A stretch of DNA of 64,000 bases from Macrosoma leucophasiata. Taxonomy: Eukaryota; Arthropoda; Insecta; Lepidoptera; Hedylidae. The number at the start of each line of letters is the position of its first letter. Position 1 is the first letter of the stretch. Below, one piece after another: positions 1-10,361 of the stretch. Both the position numbers and the translations under genes were made by a program. The notes under the pieces are model-generated. The model worked only from the letters and a program-made list of their open reading frames with translations, did not search any database and was not told the origin of the DNA. The stretch is from assembly GCA_036365455.1 (NCBI GenBank), contig JAWQUS010000027.1, forward strand, positions 20,882,501 through 20,946,500. The letters are read 5' to 3'.

Positions 1-37
1 GTCTAGGATGGAATGAATTCACAATATTTTAAGTAGT

Positions 38-181
38 TACTGGTGGTAAAGCTCCACTGACGGAGCTCGCGGGCGTAGGCACCACCGCATTACCTAATAT
101 ACTTGCCGCTAAATGGTGTGTTAATGTACGGCCCTGTAATTACCGGCACAGAGGCATAGCACCTTAGGCCTCAGGAGTCTG
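38..181 (+). repeat. Family A SINE-like unit, 5' half
   Basis: Starts ACTGGTGGTAAAGCTCC and runs to GGCCTCAGGAGT, where repeat Y takes over. Confidence 0.8.
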
Positions 182-246
182 CACGGTTGGTATTTTCTAC
201 GTGCTACGCACACAGGTGCACGTGTAAACACGTCACTGATTGATGT
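182..246 (+). repeat. Repeat Y fragment in family A
   Basis: TTGGTATTTTCTACGTGCTA and CACGTCACTGATTGATGTCT match 18970-19040 and 40435-40480. It interrupts or ends the first family A copy. Confidence 0.6.
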
Positions 247-269
247 CTGATCATGATGATCATCTGATG

Positions 270-557
270 ATTTTACTGGTGGTAGAGATACAGTGACGGA
301 GCTCGCGGGCGTAGGCACCACCGCATTTCCTAATACACTTGCCGCTAAATGATAGTGTTTAGCACTATCGTGTTCCGGTCAGGTGGTAATGTACGGCCCT
401 GTAATTTCCGGCAGAGGCATAACACCTTAGGCCTCAGGAGTGGTAACGCATCTGCATTTTGACCTTGGTCTTTGTGTAAGTGTCTCTAGGCTGCAGTCAT
501 CACTTAACATCAATGTGAACTGCATGGTTGTTTGCCACTTCCATTACATAAAAAAAA
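270..557 (+). repeat. Family A SINE-like unit, full length
   Basis: Full layout of the family: TTTTACTGGTGGTAGAG start; a 5' stem-loop (GAGCTC...GAGCTC within GGTGGTAG...CACCACC); CCGCTAAATG; hairpin TAGTG-TTTAG-CACTA; CCGGTCAGGTGGTAATGTAC; CAGTCATCACTTAACATCAA; TTGCCACTTCCATTACAT and a poly(A) tail. No A/B boxes and no open frame. The shared 5' end and poly(A) point to LINE-driven copying. Confidence 0.85.
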
Positions 558-660
558 ATATTGATCGCGGATTATGCCTACAATGAGTAAGGACCCCAGC
601 TGCGGGCGCGGGATGGCGATGGCGCTCAGCCTTAATGCGAGAATCGTGTCTGCGCCGCAA

Positions 661-880
661 CACTTGCCGCTAAATGATAGTGTTTAGCACTATCGTGTTC
701 CGGTCAGGTGGTAATGTACGGACCTGTAATTTCCGGCACAGAGGCATAGCACCTTAGGCCTCAGGAGTGGTAACGCATCTGCATTTTGACCTCGGTATTT
801 GTGTGGTAGTCTATAGGCTGCAGTCATCATACATCAATGTGAACTGCATGCTTGTTTGCCACTTACATTACATTAAAAAA
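661..880 (+). repeat. Family A, 5'-truncated
   Basis: Begins CACTTGCCGCTAAATGATAG; shares the rare TGTTTAGCACTA variant with the 270 copy, so one may be a local duplicate of the other. Confidence 0.8.
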
Positions 881-1198
881 AACTACGAAAATAAAATAAT
901 AAATAAATGTTTTTCATTAATTAAATTACATAGGTATGTACCTAAAACACAGACCTAAAATAGTAATAAGTTAAAAAGTTAAGAAGACTCACCTCTCTCT
1001 AGAGAAAACTATTTCAAGAGAGCAATTGTGACTCCTGTTTTCAAAATTGGCGATGGGAGCATTAAATTTCTATTCGTAGTCATATCGAGCAATAGCTATC
1101 TTGTCGGCCATGTAAAAGATTTTTGAACGTTTGTTAAATACTAGACTTTTTTTTTAATGTAATGAAAAAAATAAAACTGAATACTACAGTCCACAGTC

Positions 1199-1464
1199 AG
1201 CTTTTTTTATGTTAAGAAGGTGGCAAACAGTGAGCTGCATAGCTCACATTGGTGTTAGGTGATGACTGCAGCCTAAAGACGTTTACACAAAAACCAGAGG
1301 TCAAAGTGCAGATACGTTCTAACCCCTGAGACCTAAGTTGTTATGTCTCTGTGAAAATTATTACGGGGCCATACATTACCATCTAACCGGAACACGATAG
1401 TGCTGAACACTACCATTTGGCGGCAGATAGAGGTAACGCGGAGGTGCCCTACGCCCGGTGTACA
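1199..1464 (-). repeat. Family A
   Basis: Poly(T) at 1202, GATGACTGCAGCCTAAAGAC, CCGGAACACGATAGTGCTGA. Older copy with many changes. Confidence 0.75.
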
Positions 1465-1561
1465 AAAAACAGAGATCTCAATTCAATATATTATTATGTG
1501 GATACATTACCACTCCAAAGATATTAAGTTATTTTGCCTCTATAAGAAGTATAATGGAGTA

Positions 1562-1805
1562 CTAGCTGACCCGGCAAACTTCGTATTGCCTCAGAATGAA
1601 ATACTCGTAATGTGTCAAAGGTTTGATAGATACGGACTATTTGTATGGGAAAATGAAATTGTTGTTTTTACTGTTTTCCTTCAATTTCTTCATAATTTCT
1701 TAGCTTTTAAACCTTCCTTGGGCTTCCAGAAATCATTCAAAACCAAAATTTGCCAAATCGGTCCAGCCGCTCTCGAGTTTTAACGAGACTAACGAACAGC
1801 AATTG

Positions 1806-1836
<31 letters not shown>

Positions 1837-1838
1837 GA
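1562..1838 (-). mobile_element. Helitron, H2 type
   Basis: Plus strand A|CTAGCTGACCCGGCAA at the left and a (TA)n run ending TAGA|T at the right, so on the minus strand it is TC...CTAG inserted at A|T. The (TA)13-like microsatellite at 1809-1836 is part of the element's 5' end. It faces the H2 copy at 2210 in inverted orientation. Confidence 0.8.
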
Positions 1839-2020
1839 TTTAAAGATGTTTTCCTAGACCTCTGCAGATATCTTCAGGTTCCACCACACCGTGGTTCAGT
1901 TAGCAAACATTGCTCAACACTGTAGTCTTATTGACCACACCGGTCGCGTAGCAAGCCGCTACAGCTGCGCCTGAAAACCAAGGTTTGATTTCCGGGTCAA
2001 GGAGTATCTTCCATCTTCTA
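1839..2020 (+). repeat. Possible tRNA-derived SINE fragment between two Helitrons
   Basis: The tail GGTTTGATTTCCGGGTC resembles a degenerate pol III B box and CGTAGCAAGCCGCTACAG resembles the body of S2-type SINE heads. No A box is convincing, so this is a weak call. Confidence 0.3.
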
Positions 2021-2209
2021 TCTAATATATAAAATTCTCGTGTCACAGTTTTCGTTGCACTACTCCTCCGAAACGGCTGGACCGATTCTCATGAAATTTT
2101 GTGAGCATATTGGGTAGGTCTGAGAATCGGCCAACATCTATTTTTCATAACATTTTTGGACATTTTTTTTTATTTTCTAGGGCGATACGAAGTTAGCCGG
2201 GACAGCTAG
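2021..2209 (+). mobile_element. Helitron, first of a tandem pair
   Basis: A|TCTAATATATAAAATTC at the 5' side and GCCGGGACAGCTAG|T at the 3' side. No open frame. Confidence 0.75.
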
Positions 2210-2468
2210 TAAGTATATATAAAAATCAATTGCTGTTCGTTAGTCTCGCTAAAACTCGAGAACGGCTTTACCGATTTGGCCAATTTTGGTTTTGATTAAT
2301 TTTTTGAAGTCCAGGGCAGGTTTAAAAGGTTAGAAAATATGAAGAATTTAAAGGGAAATAGTCAAAACCACTATTTCATTTTCCCATACAAATAGTCCGT
2401 ACCTATCTATCAAACCTTTGTCACATTATTTCATTCTCAGGCAATACGAAGTTTGCCGAGTCAGCTAG
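2210..2468 (+). mobile_element. Helitron, H2 type, second of a tandem pair
   Basis: Directly follows the CTAG of the previous unit; the 5' TC is decayed (TAAGTATATATAAAAATC) but the rest, including GTTTGCCGAGTCAGCTAG|T, matches other H2 copies. Confidence 0.7.
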
Positions 2469-2624
2469 TAAATTATAATTATTAATGATTCACAGTTGCA
2501 CCCCCGAGTTTGAAAATTAACCTTATGTTCGAAATAGTAAAAATCTATATCGGCTCGTCTTATCATATCATAAGAGACGGAAACAGCTTCTGCACTCTTC
2601 AAGAAGAAACTCTTACTCTTTTAG

Positions 2625-2876
2625 TTTACTGGTGGTAGAGCTGTAGTGACGGAGCTCGCGAACGTAGGCACTACCGTATTACCTAATATACTTACCGCTT
2701 AATGGTAGTGTTCAGCATTATCGTGTTCCGGTCAGGTGGCAATGTACGGCCCTGTAATTTTCGGCACAGAGGCAAAACCTTAGGCCTCAGGAGTGGTAAC
2801 GCATCTGAATTTTGACCTTCACTTAACATCAATGTGAACTGCATGCTTGATTACCACTTCCATTACATAAAAAAAC
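2625..2876 (+). repeat. Family A
   Basis: TTTACTGGTGGTAGAGCTGT to TTACATAAAAAAACA, with a short deletion after TTTTGACCTT. Confidence 0.8.
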
Positions 2877-3160
2877 AAGCGTAAAGTTATGTTTTACCTC
2901 TAACAATAAAATTATATCAATTATCCTATAATAGGTGTCTAGGCACTATATTCCTTATATTTACAATCAAGTCTAGTTCTCACTGACGAACACGGAACAA
3001 AGTTATAACTACTTATTAGTATTATTTAGTATTTCCAACGTTATGTCTTTATTCAATCTGTCTCGGGATACTTAAACTAAGTCAGCCACTCGAATTTCGC
3101 GAATTAATCAATTGATTTAGAATGGTCCATGGCATGTATTTGTCAAATAGTGTGGCTAAG
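2877..3160. other. Non-repetitive sequence upstream of the first-exon candidate
   Basis: AT-rich, no element seen elsewhere in the window, no open frame of note. Contains CACTCGAATTTCGCGAATT at about 3086. Would be the proximal upstream region if the 3161 promoter is real. Confidence 0.5.
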
Positions 3161-3269
3161 TCAGTTGGATCCGCGTCGTTGAGGCGGCTGGTCGTGAGTG
3201 TTCTGTGCCCAGGACTAGTGTAGTGTTCATGACGTCTTGCAATTGGCAGCCGACATGTCTAAAGTCAAG
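3161..3269 (+). promoter_or_regulatory. Candidate Inr/DPE core promoter with short first coding exon (MSKVK)
   Basis: TCAGTT at 3161-3166 fits the arthropod initiator (+1 = A at 3163) and GGTCGT occupies 3190-3195, exactly +28 to +33, which is the DPE position and consensus. A TGACGTCT motif (CRE-like) is at 3229. ATG at 3255 opens MSKVK and runs into a good donor AAG|GTAATG at 3269/3270. The surrounding 2880-3500 is not shared with other parts of the window. No matching second exon is recognised, so the gene it would serve is unknown. Confidence 0.4.
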
Positions 3270-3508
3270 GTAATGAAATTGATTCCGTTTCGTTAGCCCA
3301 AACTTTTTCGGTGGTATTTTGTCGTGTTTTCGTTGTTTTGCTGGATTTTTGTAAACTTTCTGAGTTTTTTATTGCTGTTTGATTAGCTAATTAATGAGAT
3401 AAGCAAAATATTGTTTTTCAAAAGAATAAAATATTATTTCCTTTAAAAAGAAATAACATGAATAATGGATGCGGCAGATTTTGAACCTACATAAATTTAT
3501 ATCGTATT

Positions 3509-3658
3509 AGCTTTTTCCCGCGACTTCTTACTAATAAAAAGTATCCTTTTTATACCTCCAAGAAATACGTGTACAAAGTACCATAATGATTGGTTTACTA
3601 GTTTTTGCGTGAAAATGTAACAAACAAACTTACATTCGCATTTATAGTATTAGTAGGG
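3509..3658 (-). mobile_element. Degenerate Helitron
   Basis: The right edge TTTATAGTATTAGTAGG is the reverse complement of the H1 5' start (CCTACTAATA...), and the left edge TTAGCTTTTTCCCGCGAC is a mutated 3' end. It lies in what would be the first intron of the candidate gene at 3161. Confidence 0.5.
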
Positions 3659-3683
3659 CTTATAGTATTATCAAAGACAAACT

Positions 3684-4632
3684 TTGGGACTTAAATCGGT
3701 AATAATATGTAATATTTACCTACCATTTATTCAAACAACATCCATCTCGTGTCGAAAGTTCATCTCGTTTGCTGATGATACAGCATTGCTTTTCAAAGCA
3801 GACACGTGGGAAGAAGTTTACTCTCATGCTCAACACGGTTTTGATATGGTCTCAAAATGGCTACAAATAAACAAATTAACCTTAAATACTGATAAAACCA
3901 AATACATGACATTCACAAAAAATAATTACAAATTATATGATAACCCGACGATAGTAGCACACAAATATACATGTAGAGGTACTACATGCGCATGCCCATT
4001 ATTAGAAAGAACCAGCAATATTAATTACTTAGGTATACAAATTGATAGTACGCTTAGTTTTCAGCCACACATAGCTCTACTTTCCTCTAGAATACGAAAA
4101 ACCATATACCTTTTTAAAAATTTACGTGACATGGCACCACCAAATATATTAAACACAGTTTATTTTGCTTTGGTCCAATCTCTCTTGACCTATTGCATTT
4201 CTTCATGGGGCGGAGCCTTCAAATCAACTATTATTAAACTAGAAAGAGCTCAGAGAGCTGTACTTAAGGTTAGTCGACGTCTTCCTTTTTTATTTCCCAC
4301 CAAAACTCTCTACGAAAAATGTCAAGTTTTAACAGTGCGTCAGCTTTTTATTCTAAACACTGTTTTAAGTAAACATTCAGAAATATAATTTAATCAACAA
4401 CGTTTTGAAAATGTCAGACGGAAATATATTGTTTGCCCATCTCTACAGTGTAACTCTAAATTCACACAAAGGTTTTATTGCTTCCTCGGTAATTATCTAT
4501 ACAATAAGATTAATAAGAACCTTACAATACGTATATCCTCTGACACGACATAAATTAAAAGAAGTATTAGGAAAATGGCTCCAGACATTAGACTATGACT
4601 CTACAGAAGCCCTGCTGACGATACCAGATTGA
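3684..4632 (+). pseudogene. Non-LTR retrotransposon reverse transcriptase fragment, decayed
   Basis: A 234-codon open stretch carries the RT catalytic motif FADDTALLF (YxDD class) near residues 28-36, then WLQINKLTLNTDKTKY, YLGIQID, and LERAQRAVLKVSRR, the usual order of palm and thumb segments in CR1/L2/Jockey-type LINE ORF2 proteins. It stops at 4386; similarity continues in shifted frames to about 4632, so at least one frameshift is present. The endonuclease and most of the RT are missing at the 5' side. The 3' UTR and tail appear to run to about 5445 and are split by a Helitron at 4666-4844. Clade assignment is tentative. Confidence 0.85.
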
Positions 4633-4665
4633 TGCTATTATTATGTATTGTATAATTATAATATA

Positions 4666-4844
4666 CTAGCTGTTGCCCGCGGGCACGCCCGCGTGGCTGT
4701 CGTTTGAAAGGTGGCCTATGTTTTTTCACAAGATCGACTCTATCTCTGTACCATATTTCATCAAAATCGGTTCAGTCGTTTGGACGTGAAGGGGTAACAA
4801 ACAGACAGACAGAGTTACTTCCGCATTTATAATATTAGTAGGGG
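4666..4844 (-). mobile_element. Helitron, H1 type, inside a LINE
   Basis: A|CTAGCTGTTGCCCGCGGG at the left, ATTTATAATATTAGTAGGG at the right; on the minus strand this is the usual H1 layout with a GTCTGTCTGT run near the 5' end. Confidence 0.75.
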
Positions 4845-5445
4845 TGCTGACACTACACTTGTAACATCGTCCCCGCTCCACACTTCTTCTAAAAAATAAT
4901 ACACTTAAAACATAATGATTGTTGAAATAATCCTAGTCTGCTAATATAAATGCTAAGAAAAGGTAAAAGGTGTTTAGACTATGTTATAATAAAATTCTAA
5001 AATAACTCACACAAACAAACACACATTAACCCTAATGCTTAATAAGTGGATAACTAAAATTTCAATTATAATTTCACTCTTTTACTGACTTTTATAACAA
5101 AAAGGTACTGGCAAATTATTAATTTTAGATTTTAGTATTAGTGAACTTTAGATTTTACTACTAGAAATCTTTATATTGTAATAGTAATAGGATTAAAATC
5201 TCCTCAAACATAATGTATAACACTCATCAAAATATTGCTACATGTACAATCATCCAAATTATCCGAAGGGTGTGGACCTGGAGACCTGTAAAACAGGTTT
5301 TTATAACTTTAGTTCAGGCTCCAGTCTCCACAATAAATTAAATGACACGACAGAATATTTTGTAATGCAATTAACATAATGTTGTACTGTTAATGTTATT
5401 GTGGAGAGAATAAATACGTTTTTTATTTTTTATTTTTATTTTTAT
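4845..5445 (+). mobile_element. Probable 3' UTR and A/T-rich tail of the LINE at 3684
   Basis: After the Helitron the sequence continues AT-rich without coding signal and ends in GAGAATAAATACG followed by a (TTTTTA)n-like tail at about 5415-5445, as expected for a LINE 3' terminus. Part of it may be host sequence; the border is not certain. Confidence 0.4.
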
Positions 5446-5837
5446 CTACACACCTATCAATTGACAAACTTCAAACAAATAGGTAGGTACCTTAAGTCAA
5501 AAACAGTTAGGTACCTATGTTAACTAACAAAACGTGATCTTATCACCTAAACTGCGATGTCTTCGTATTTTCACATAAACAACACAGAGTATAGCAACTT
5601 TTGCTTTTAGCATACCTACCAAATAAACTACAATTTTATGTCATTGAACCGGTTTTACGCGAGTTGAATATCAATGTTTGTTTACTAAACATCGGAGTTC
5701 GCTGTTATGCAAAATAATTTCATTCGAGGGATAGTAAAATGAAAACCTTTGAATCCATACTATAAAAAGAACATTGATAGAAAAAAGACTTAAATAATTT
5801 GTGATGCACAGGGTTTACCTAGTTTGAGCGCTCCTGT

Positions 5838-6084
5838 CATTTTTTTTTTTATGTAATATAAGTGGCAAACACGCGTGCAGTTCACATTGATGTTAAGTGA
5901 TGACTGCAGCCTATAGACACCCACACAATGACCAGAGGTTAAAATGCAAATCCGCTGTCACTCCTGAGGTATTAGGTGTTATGCCTCTGTGCCGGAAATT
6001 ACAGAGCCGTATATTACCACCTGACCGAAACACGATAGTGCTGAACACTACCATTTAACGGCAAGTATATTAGGTAATGTAATA
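5838..6084 (-). repeat. Family A, 5'-truncated
   Basis: Poly(T) tail at 5840, ends at AAGTATATTAGGTAATG, lacking the 5' stem-loop. Confidence 0.8.
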
Positions 6085-6719
6085 TTAGGTCCTGTCTCCA
6101 CAATACCTAGTGTAAAATGTTAGTAAAACTTTAATAGGTAGGTATCATGTACTTGCATGAGAACTGTAAGGAAACATTTTTTTTTGTTTGACTTTGCGGA
6201 GAAAATATTCTTGAAATTCTATTTATTTATTCCATTAACTTATTACCTGACTAGATGTGCCTGCGACTTTGTTCGCGTGGAATAGTGACTTTGGGACTTT
6301 GGGCAGCGCTTTTGGATAATATTTTGGTAAATTTTGGATTATAAACACTTCTGGATAGCTAAATCTACTTTACAGTAATGCTTCTCTGTACACGATATTA
6401 GACGTATGGCCATCGGAAATAAAAACACACAGGCTGCTAGGATTGCGAAAAATTGCTAATTAGGTATATGTTTAAACGCGCAGTCGTGTGAGTACCTACA
6501 ACCTACAAACGTCCATCCTATGCTGAACCGTATTGTCGAAAACGCCATTTAAAACTTCTATGCATTATATTTTTGTATAGACCATTATTATAAAGTTTTG
6601 TAAAGTTTCAGTCAATTAACTAACAGAGAATGAAAGATAAAAGATAGATCTATACATAATATATACCTTATGCACCCCGTAAGAGTCGGCAGAAGTGAAA
6701 AATTGAATATGAACATTGT
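6085..6719. other. Unassigned AT-rich sequence
   Basis: No gene or repeat recognised. Includes ACTAGATGTGCCTGCGACTT at 6250 that faintly recalls a Helitron end. Confidence 0.4.
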
Positions 6720-7150
6720 GCATTTTTAGCCATCAACACCACCACCACCATCAACACCATCGTCACCACCACCACCACTGTCACCACTACCATCTCTACC
6801 ATCGCCATCACCATAAACGCCACCAACGCCACCACCACAACCAATGCCACCAACGCCTCCAAAACTACCAATAACACCACCAACGTCACCAACGCCCTCA
6901 ATGCTTCCATCGCCACTAAAAACCACTACCACCAGAATCAGAATCAGAAACTCATTTATTCATTTAGGGTGACAGGCACCTCTTATAACACGTGAAAAAA
7001 CAAACAAAATAAATTAAAGTGAACAACAATTGATATACATGCCAAACAAGATAAAAAATATATGTAAAGTCAAGAATATCACTAACCACTACCAACGCCA
7101 CCAACACCACCGTCAGAGTCACCACCACCACTACCACCACCACCATCATA
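6720..7150. repeat. CCA/CAC-rich simple-sequence tract
   Basis: Imperfect CCACCA, CAACACCACC and CATCACC units at 6728-6930 and 7084-7147, interrupted by the LINE tail. Long valine/glycine-rich frames on the minus strand here are artefacts of the triplet composition. Confidence 0.9.
6932..7083 (-). mobile_element. 5'-truncated LINE 3' end with 11-bp target duplication
   Basis: AACCACTACCA is repeated at 6921-6931 and 7084-7094. The insert reads, on the minus strand, ...GAGGTGCCTGTCACCC and ends AATCAGAATC on the plus strand (GATTCTGATTCTG tail). It lies within a CCA-rich simple-sequence tract. Confidence 0.85.
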
Positions 7151-7699
7151 ATTACATCCGAAAGACGTCCATCCGTCTCCGTTGGACTTTTGGGAGCCTT
7201 TCCCGAAAATGCTCATAAGAGTATTGTGCGTCTTATGGAAAAAATATGCAAAAAAAGCTAATTTACAAATGTTATTCTACATTCATAATCTCATTTGACT
7301 GTTTCAACAAATGCTTCTTTCAGTGAAAAAAAAATTGAGTAAGACTATTGAAGTGACCTTATACTTACAGCAGATTAATTAGCCGTTAGTTCGGCATGTT
7401 AATTGTTAGAATTGCATTCGAATAATTGTTTTTTTTAAATGATTCATTTTCAAATTATGTAGTAAAGGAAATGTGCTAGTAATCGTCTGGTAGAGTGATA
7501 GGGCTCGAGTGGCTAAGCACGAGGGAAGACGCATTAAAGAGGTAATGCGTTACTATTACTAAGCACCAATTAACAACAAGTTCTAAAGAATAATTTATTC
7601 TGGCGAAGAAGCAAAACCATTTTACTCGTCGCATTATAATCTGACTAGAGAACGGAAGCGCTGAACTATATTCAGCTCCTTTATAGAATCGGGAACTAC

Positions 7700-7828
7700 G
7701 CATTTGATCATGTGATGATCTTTAGCAAAATTGTTGTGCATGAGCCCACGAAGGTTTCTGAGTTGGCAGAAACCTTCGTGGACTTATGCACAACAACTAC
7801 ACAGACACACATTCATTTTTATATATAA
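7700..7828. repeat. Fold-back remnant of the 7829 Helitron family
   Basis: CCACGAAGGTTTCT and AGAAACCTTCGTGG form a 14-bp stem around an 8-base loop (about 7748-7783), with flanks that also match inside-out (TTGTTGTGCATGAG against TATGCACAACAAC). It seems a rearranged inverted piece of the neighbouring element. Confidence 0.6.
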
Positions 7829-8021
7829 CTAGCTGTACCCAGTGCGAGTTGCTACGCCACCAACTAAAAATAACAGTGACGCCATCTGTCGAATTTGCCA
7901 ACTCAAAAACCTTCGTGGGTTCATGCACCACAACTTTGCTAAAGATCATCACATGGTAAAGTGCGTAGTTTACGATTTTATAAAGGACCAACAGACAAAC
8001 ATTCATTTTCATATACAAGAG
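7829..8021 (-). mobile_element. Helitron-like element
   Basis: CTAGCTGTACCCAGTGCG at the left is a Helitron 3' end on the minus strand; the internal GTTGGCAAATTCGACAGATG and CACGAAGGTTTTTGAG segments recur inverted just upstream at 7700-7790. A short open frame here is incidental. Confidence 0.55.
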
Positions 8022-8208
8022 GAAGAAGAAGAAGATAAATGACTTAAGACTGTTGTTTTCACTTAGTAGATACAAAAAAATATTTTCAAAACGACTGTAA
8101 TAACAGTAACAAGTACGCTTGCATTTCATTTGGATGGTAAGGAATACTGCAGTCTGTAGATGTCCTCACAAAATCCAGAGAGCGCTGCTATTCCAGAGAT
8201 CTAAGTTA

Positions 8209-8690
8209 TTTTGCTTGCGTAAGTTGACAGACAAACAGACGGGCCACCTGATGGAAAGTGGTCACCGTCGCCTATGAACATTTGTAACACCAGGGGAGTT
8301 GCCAACGCGCTGCCAGCCCTGAAGGACTCTTTTGACGCCATTTTTGAAGAACCCCATATTGTAACACCGAGGGAACACCTCAGAGGGTTAATTCCACAAT
8401 TTACACGTTCTGGGCAGAAACGAACGAGAAAACCGCACCGTTGAGCACTGCCAGGTGTCCAGTCGGTGAGGGTGAAACTTCTCTCTTCGGCGGGTAGTAC
8501 GGTGTAGGAAAAGAGACGGTGGCACCATGTCGAACAGTTCGACATAGCACTCACCATTGTAGAGACGGTATAACACGCACAGACTCCCAATGTCTCTGCG
8601 CAGGCTCAGATGTTCGAGCCTGTCAGTAAGTCCTGGATCGTGGCGTGTTATAATTATATAGATTGCTGGGCCATTAGGGTGCTTTTCCAC
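8209..8690 (-). pseudogene. LINE ORF2 C-terminus and 3' end
   Basis: The minus strand encodes LSLRRDIGSLCVLYRLYN, GECYVELFDMVPPSLFLHRT, TVRFSRSFLPRTCKLWN (8690-8388), a C-terminal RT-thumb region of Jockey-like LINEs, then a stop where the second copy (21080) reads NELPSE. The segment GTGGTCACCGTCGCCTATG at 8260-8278 is the shared 3' end. The rest of the element is absent. Confidence 0.75.
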
Positions 8691-8890
8691 CAGAGATGTT
8701 ATGCTACGTTGCTATGGATGCGTTTGATATCCACCAATCATATTCATTGGTGCACATAGCTTAGCACTGGTGGAAACGGATTCAGCTAAGATATGTTTTT
8801 TTTATTGAAGGATCTCTGTTGTATGAATCTCTGGATAGCGGGTCTTCCTCGTAGATACAGCTAGTTTAGTATCGGTGGAAACTGTCACAG
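8688..8890. repeat. Possible MITE with TTTCCACCAG ends
   Basis: GTGCTTTTCCACCAG (8690) faces CACTGGTGGAAACG (8765) and a further GGTGGAAACTG is at 8874. Borders are unclear; a similar GTGCGTTTCCACCA occurs at 60192. Confidence 0.4.
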
Positions 8891-9042
8891 ATTTTTGTAG
8901 CGTAGATCTCACCTCTTCTAAACGAATTATCATATAAACTAAAATTTAAATACAGTAGGTATAACATAGTTTTGTTCAGATCAATTATTGTTGAAGGTTA
9001 GACTTAAGAAGCGATTGTCGTATCAACAAGGGAATTAAACAA

Positions 9043-9953
9043 AAAAAAAACCGGTCAAGTGCGTGTCGGGCCACGCGCAGTGTAGGTTTCCGTGTTTAGT
9101 GTATTTACAGAGTAAGAAATCTAATGAAAAAATAAATAAATATTTTCTATTGCGATGTTCGACATTTTCGAGTAAAATCATTGATATACAATTGTATATC
9201 AATGAGTAAAATACATTTGGTCGACTATTACTCGCCAACTTGCAAGGCCAACTTAACTGTGATAGTTTTCCTTTTAATTTCATTATTATAGCTACTATTG
9301 CTACATTTGAATTTCTAACAACAACCGTCTAGTTGTTAGTGGGAGGGGGACATTTGACTCTTACGAAAATTTGCACTTTAAAGATTAATAAGTCACGAAC
9401 AGTTAACTAAATCACACATCATGATATATATTTTTTTATGTTATGAAAGTGGCAAACAAGCATGCAGCTCACATTGATGTTAAGTGATGACTGCAGCCTA
9501 TAGACACCCACCGAAAGACCAGAGGTCAAAATGCAGATGCGTACTACTCCTAAGGTGGTATGCCTCTGTGCCGGGAATTACAGTGCCGGACATTACCACC
9601 TGACCGGTACACGATAGTGTTGAACACTACCATTAAGCGGCAAGTTTATTAGGTAATGCGACCAATTATTTTTGAAAGACCTATCCAACGATACCCAACA
9701 CTATATGGAAATCAAAAATAAAAAAAATATCTGCGCGTTACATTATCCTCCTACTTTTAGGTTACCCTAAATATATTTTTTCATGTTTTTATTCTACCAC
9801 TTTGTCGGCGTGATTAAGGTACTTGTGCCAAATTTCAAGTCTCTAGTACCAATAGTTTTAGCGCTTAACCGCGGACGGACAGACAGACAGACAGACGGAA
9901 ATGGCGAAACTATAAGGGTTCCTTGTTTACTACGGAACCCTAAAAATACGTAA
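9043..9953. mobile_element. Dispersed repeat CCGGTCAAGTGCG...CGGAACCCTAAAA, split by family A
   Basis: Matches 45907-46555 along its length: AAACCGGTCAAGTGCGTGTC start, TTGGTCGACTATTACTCGCC, GACAGACAGACAGACGG, and end CTACGGAACCCTAAAAA. A family A copy at 9429-9661 is absent from the 45907 copy, giving a clean empty-site comparison. No transposase. Confidence 0.75.
9429..9661 (-). repeat. Family A inside the CCGGTCAAGTGCG repeat
   Basis: TTTTTTTATGTTATGAAAG to AAGTTTATTAGGTAATGCG. The sister repeat at 46250-46280 lacks it. Confidence 0.8.
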
Positions 9954-10089
9954 TTAAAAATGTGGATTTTATTTTAAAAGACCTTTCCGACAATGTCACA
10001 TACAAATGAAGGTAGGTGTTTAAACTGAAATGTTCACTCTTCAATGTTATGTCTTATGTAGGTATGTACCTATATTTCATTCGTCGAGT

Positions 10090-10361
10090 GTCTGTTCTGG
10101 AGTTTTGGCGGAAACCTTGAAAGAGGCGTATGGTGCCCTTATTTTATTTCATTTTCTTGGTGTATTTTTAAGTTATATTGAATAAAGTTGGTGGCATTTT
10201 GTTTCATATAGGTTTATTACAGTGCCCGTGTATAGTGAAATAGAATAACAGTGCAGAAACACGACCTTTCAGGTTGCCTCCAAAACTTCATTGTAAATGT
10301 TCTGGTAAAGTAGCCATCGCTTTACTCGAATAACTTGACTGTAACTCACTTGAATGACATA
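10090..10361 (+). repeat. Repeat X, uninterrupted at the Helitron site, cut by mariner
   Basis: TTTTGGCGGAAACCTTGAAAG to CTTGAATGACATA; shared with 15299-17800 and 43940-44290. The A|T at 10175/10176 is the empty version of the site filled by Helitrons at 15372. Function of the repeat is unknown. Confidence 0.7.

Noticed and set aside
1400..1783. 127-codon open frame
   Set aside because: It runs from a family A copy into an H2 Helitron; no protein family signature.
6668..6932. Valine- and glycine-rich minus-strand frames
   Set aside because: Product of CCA/CAC triplet composition.
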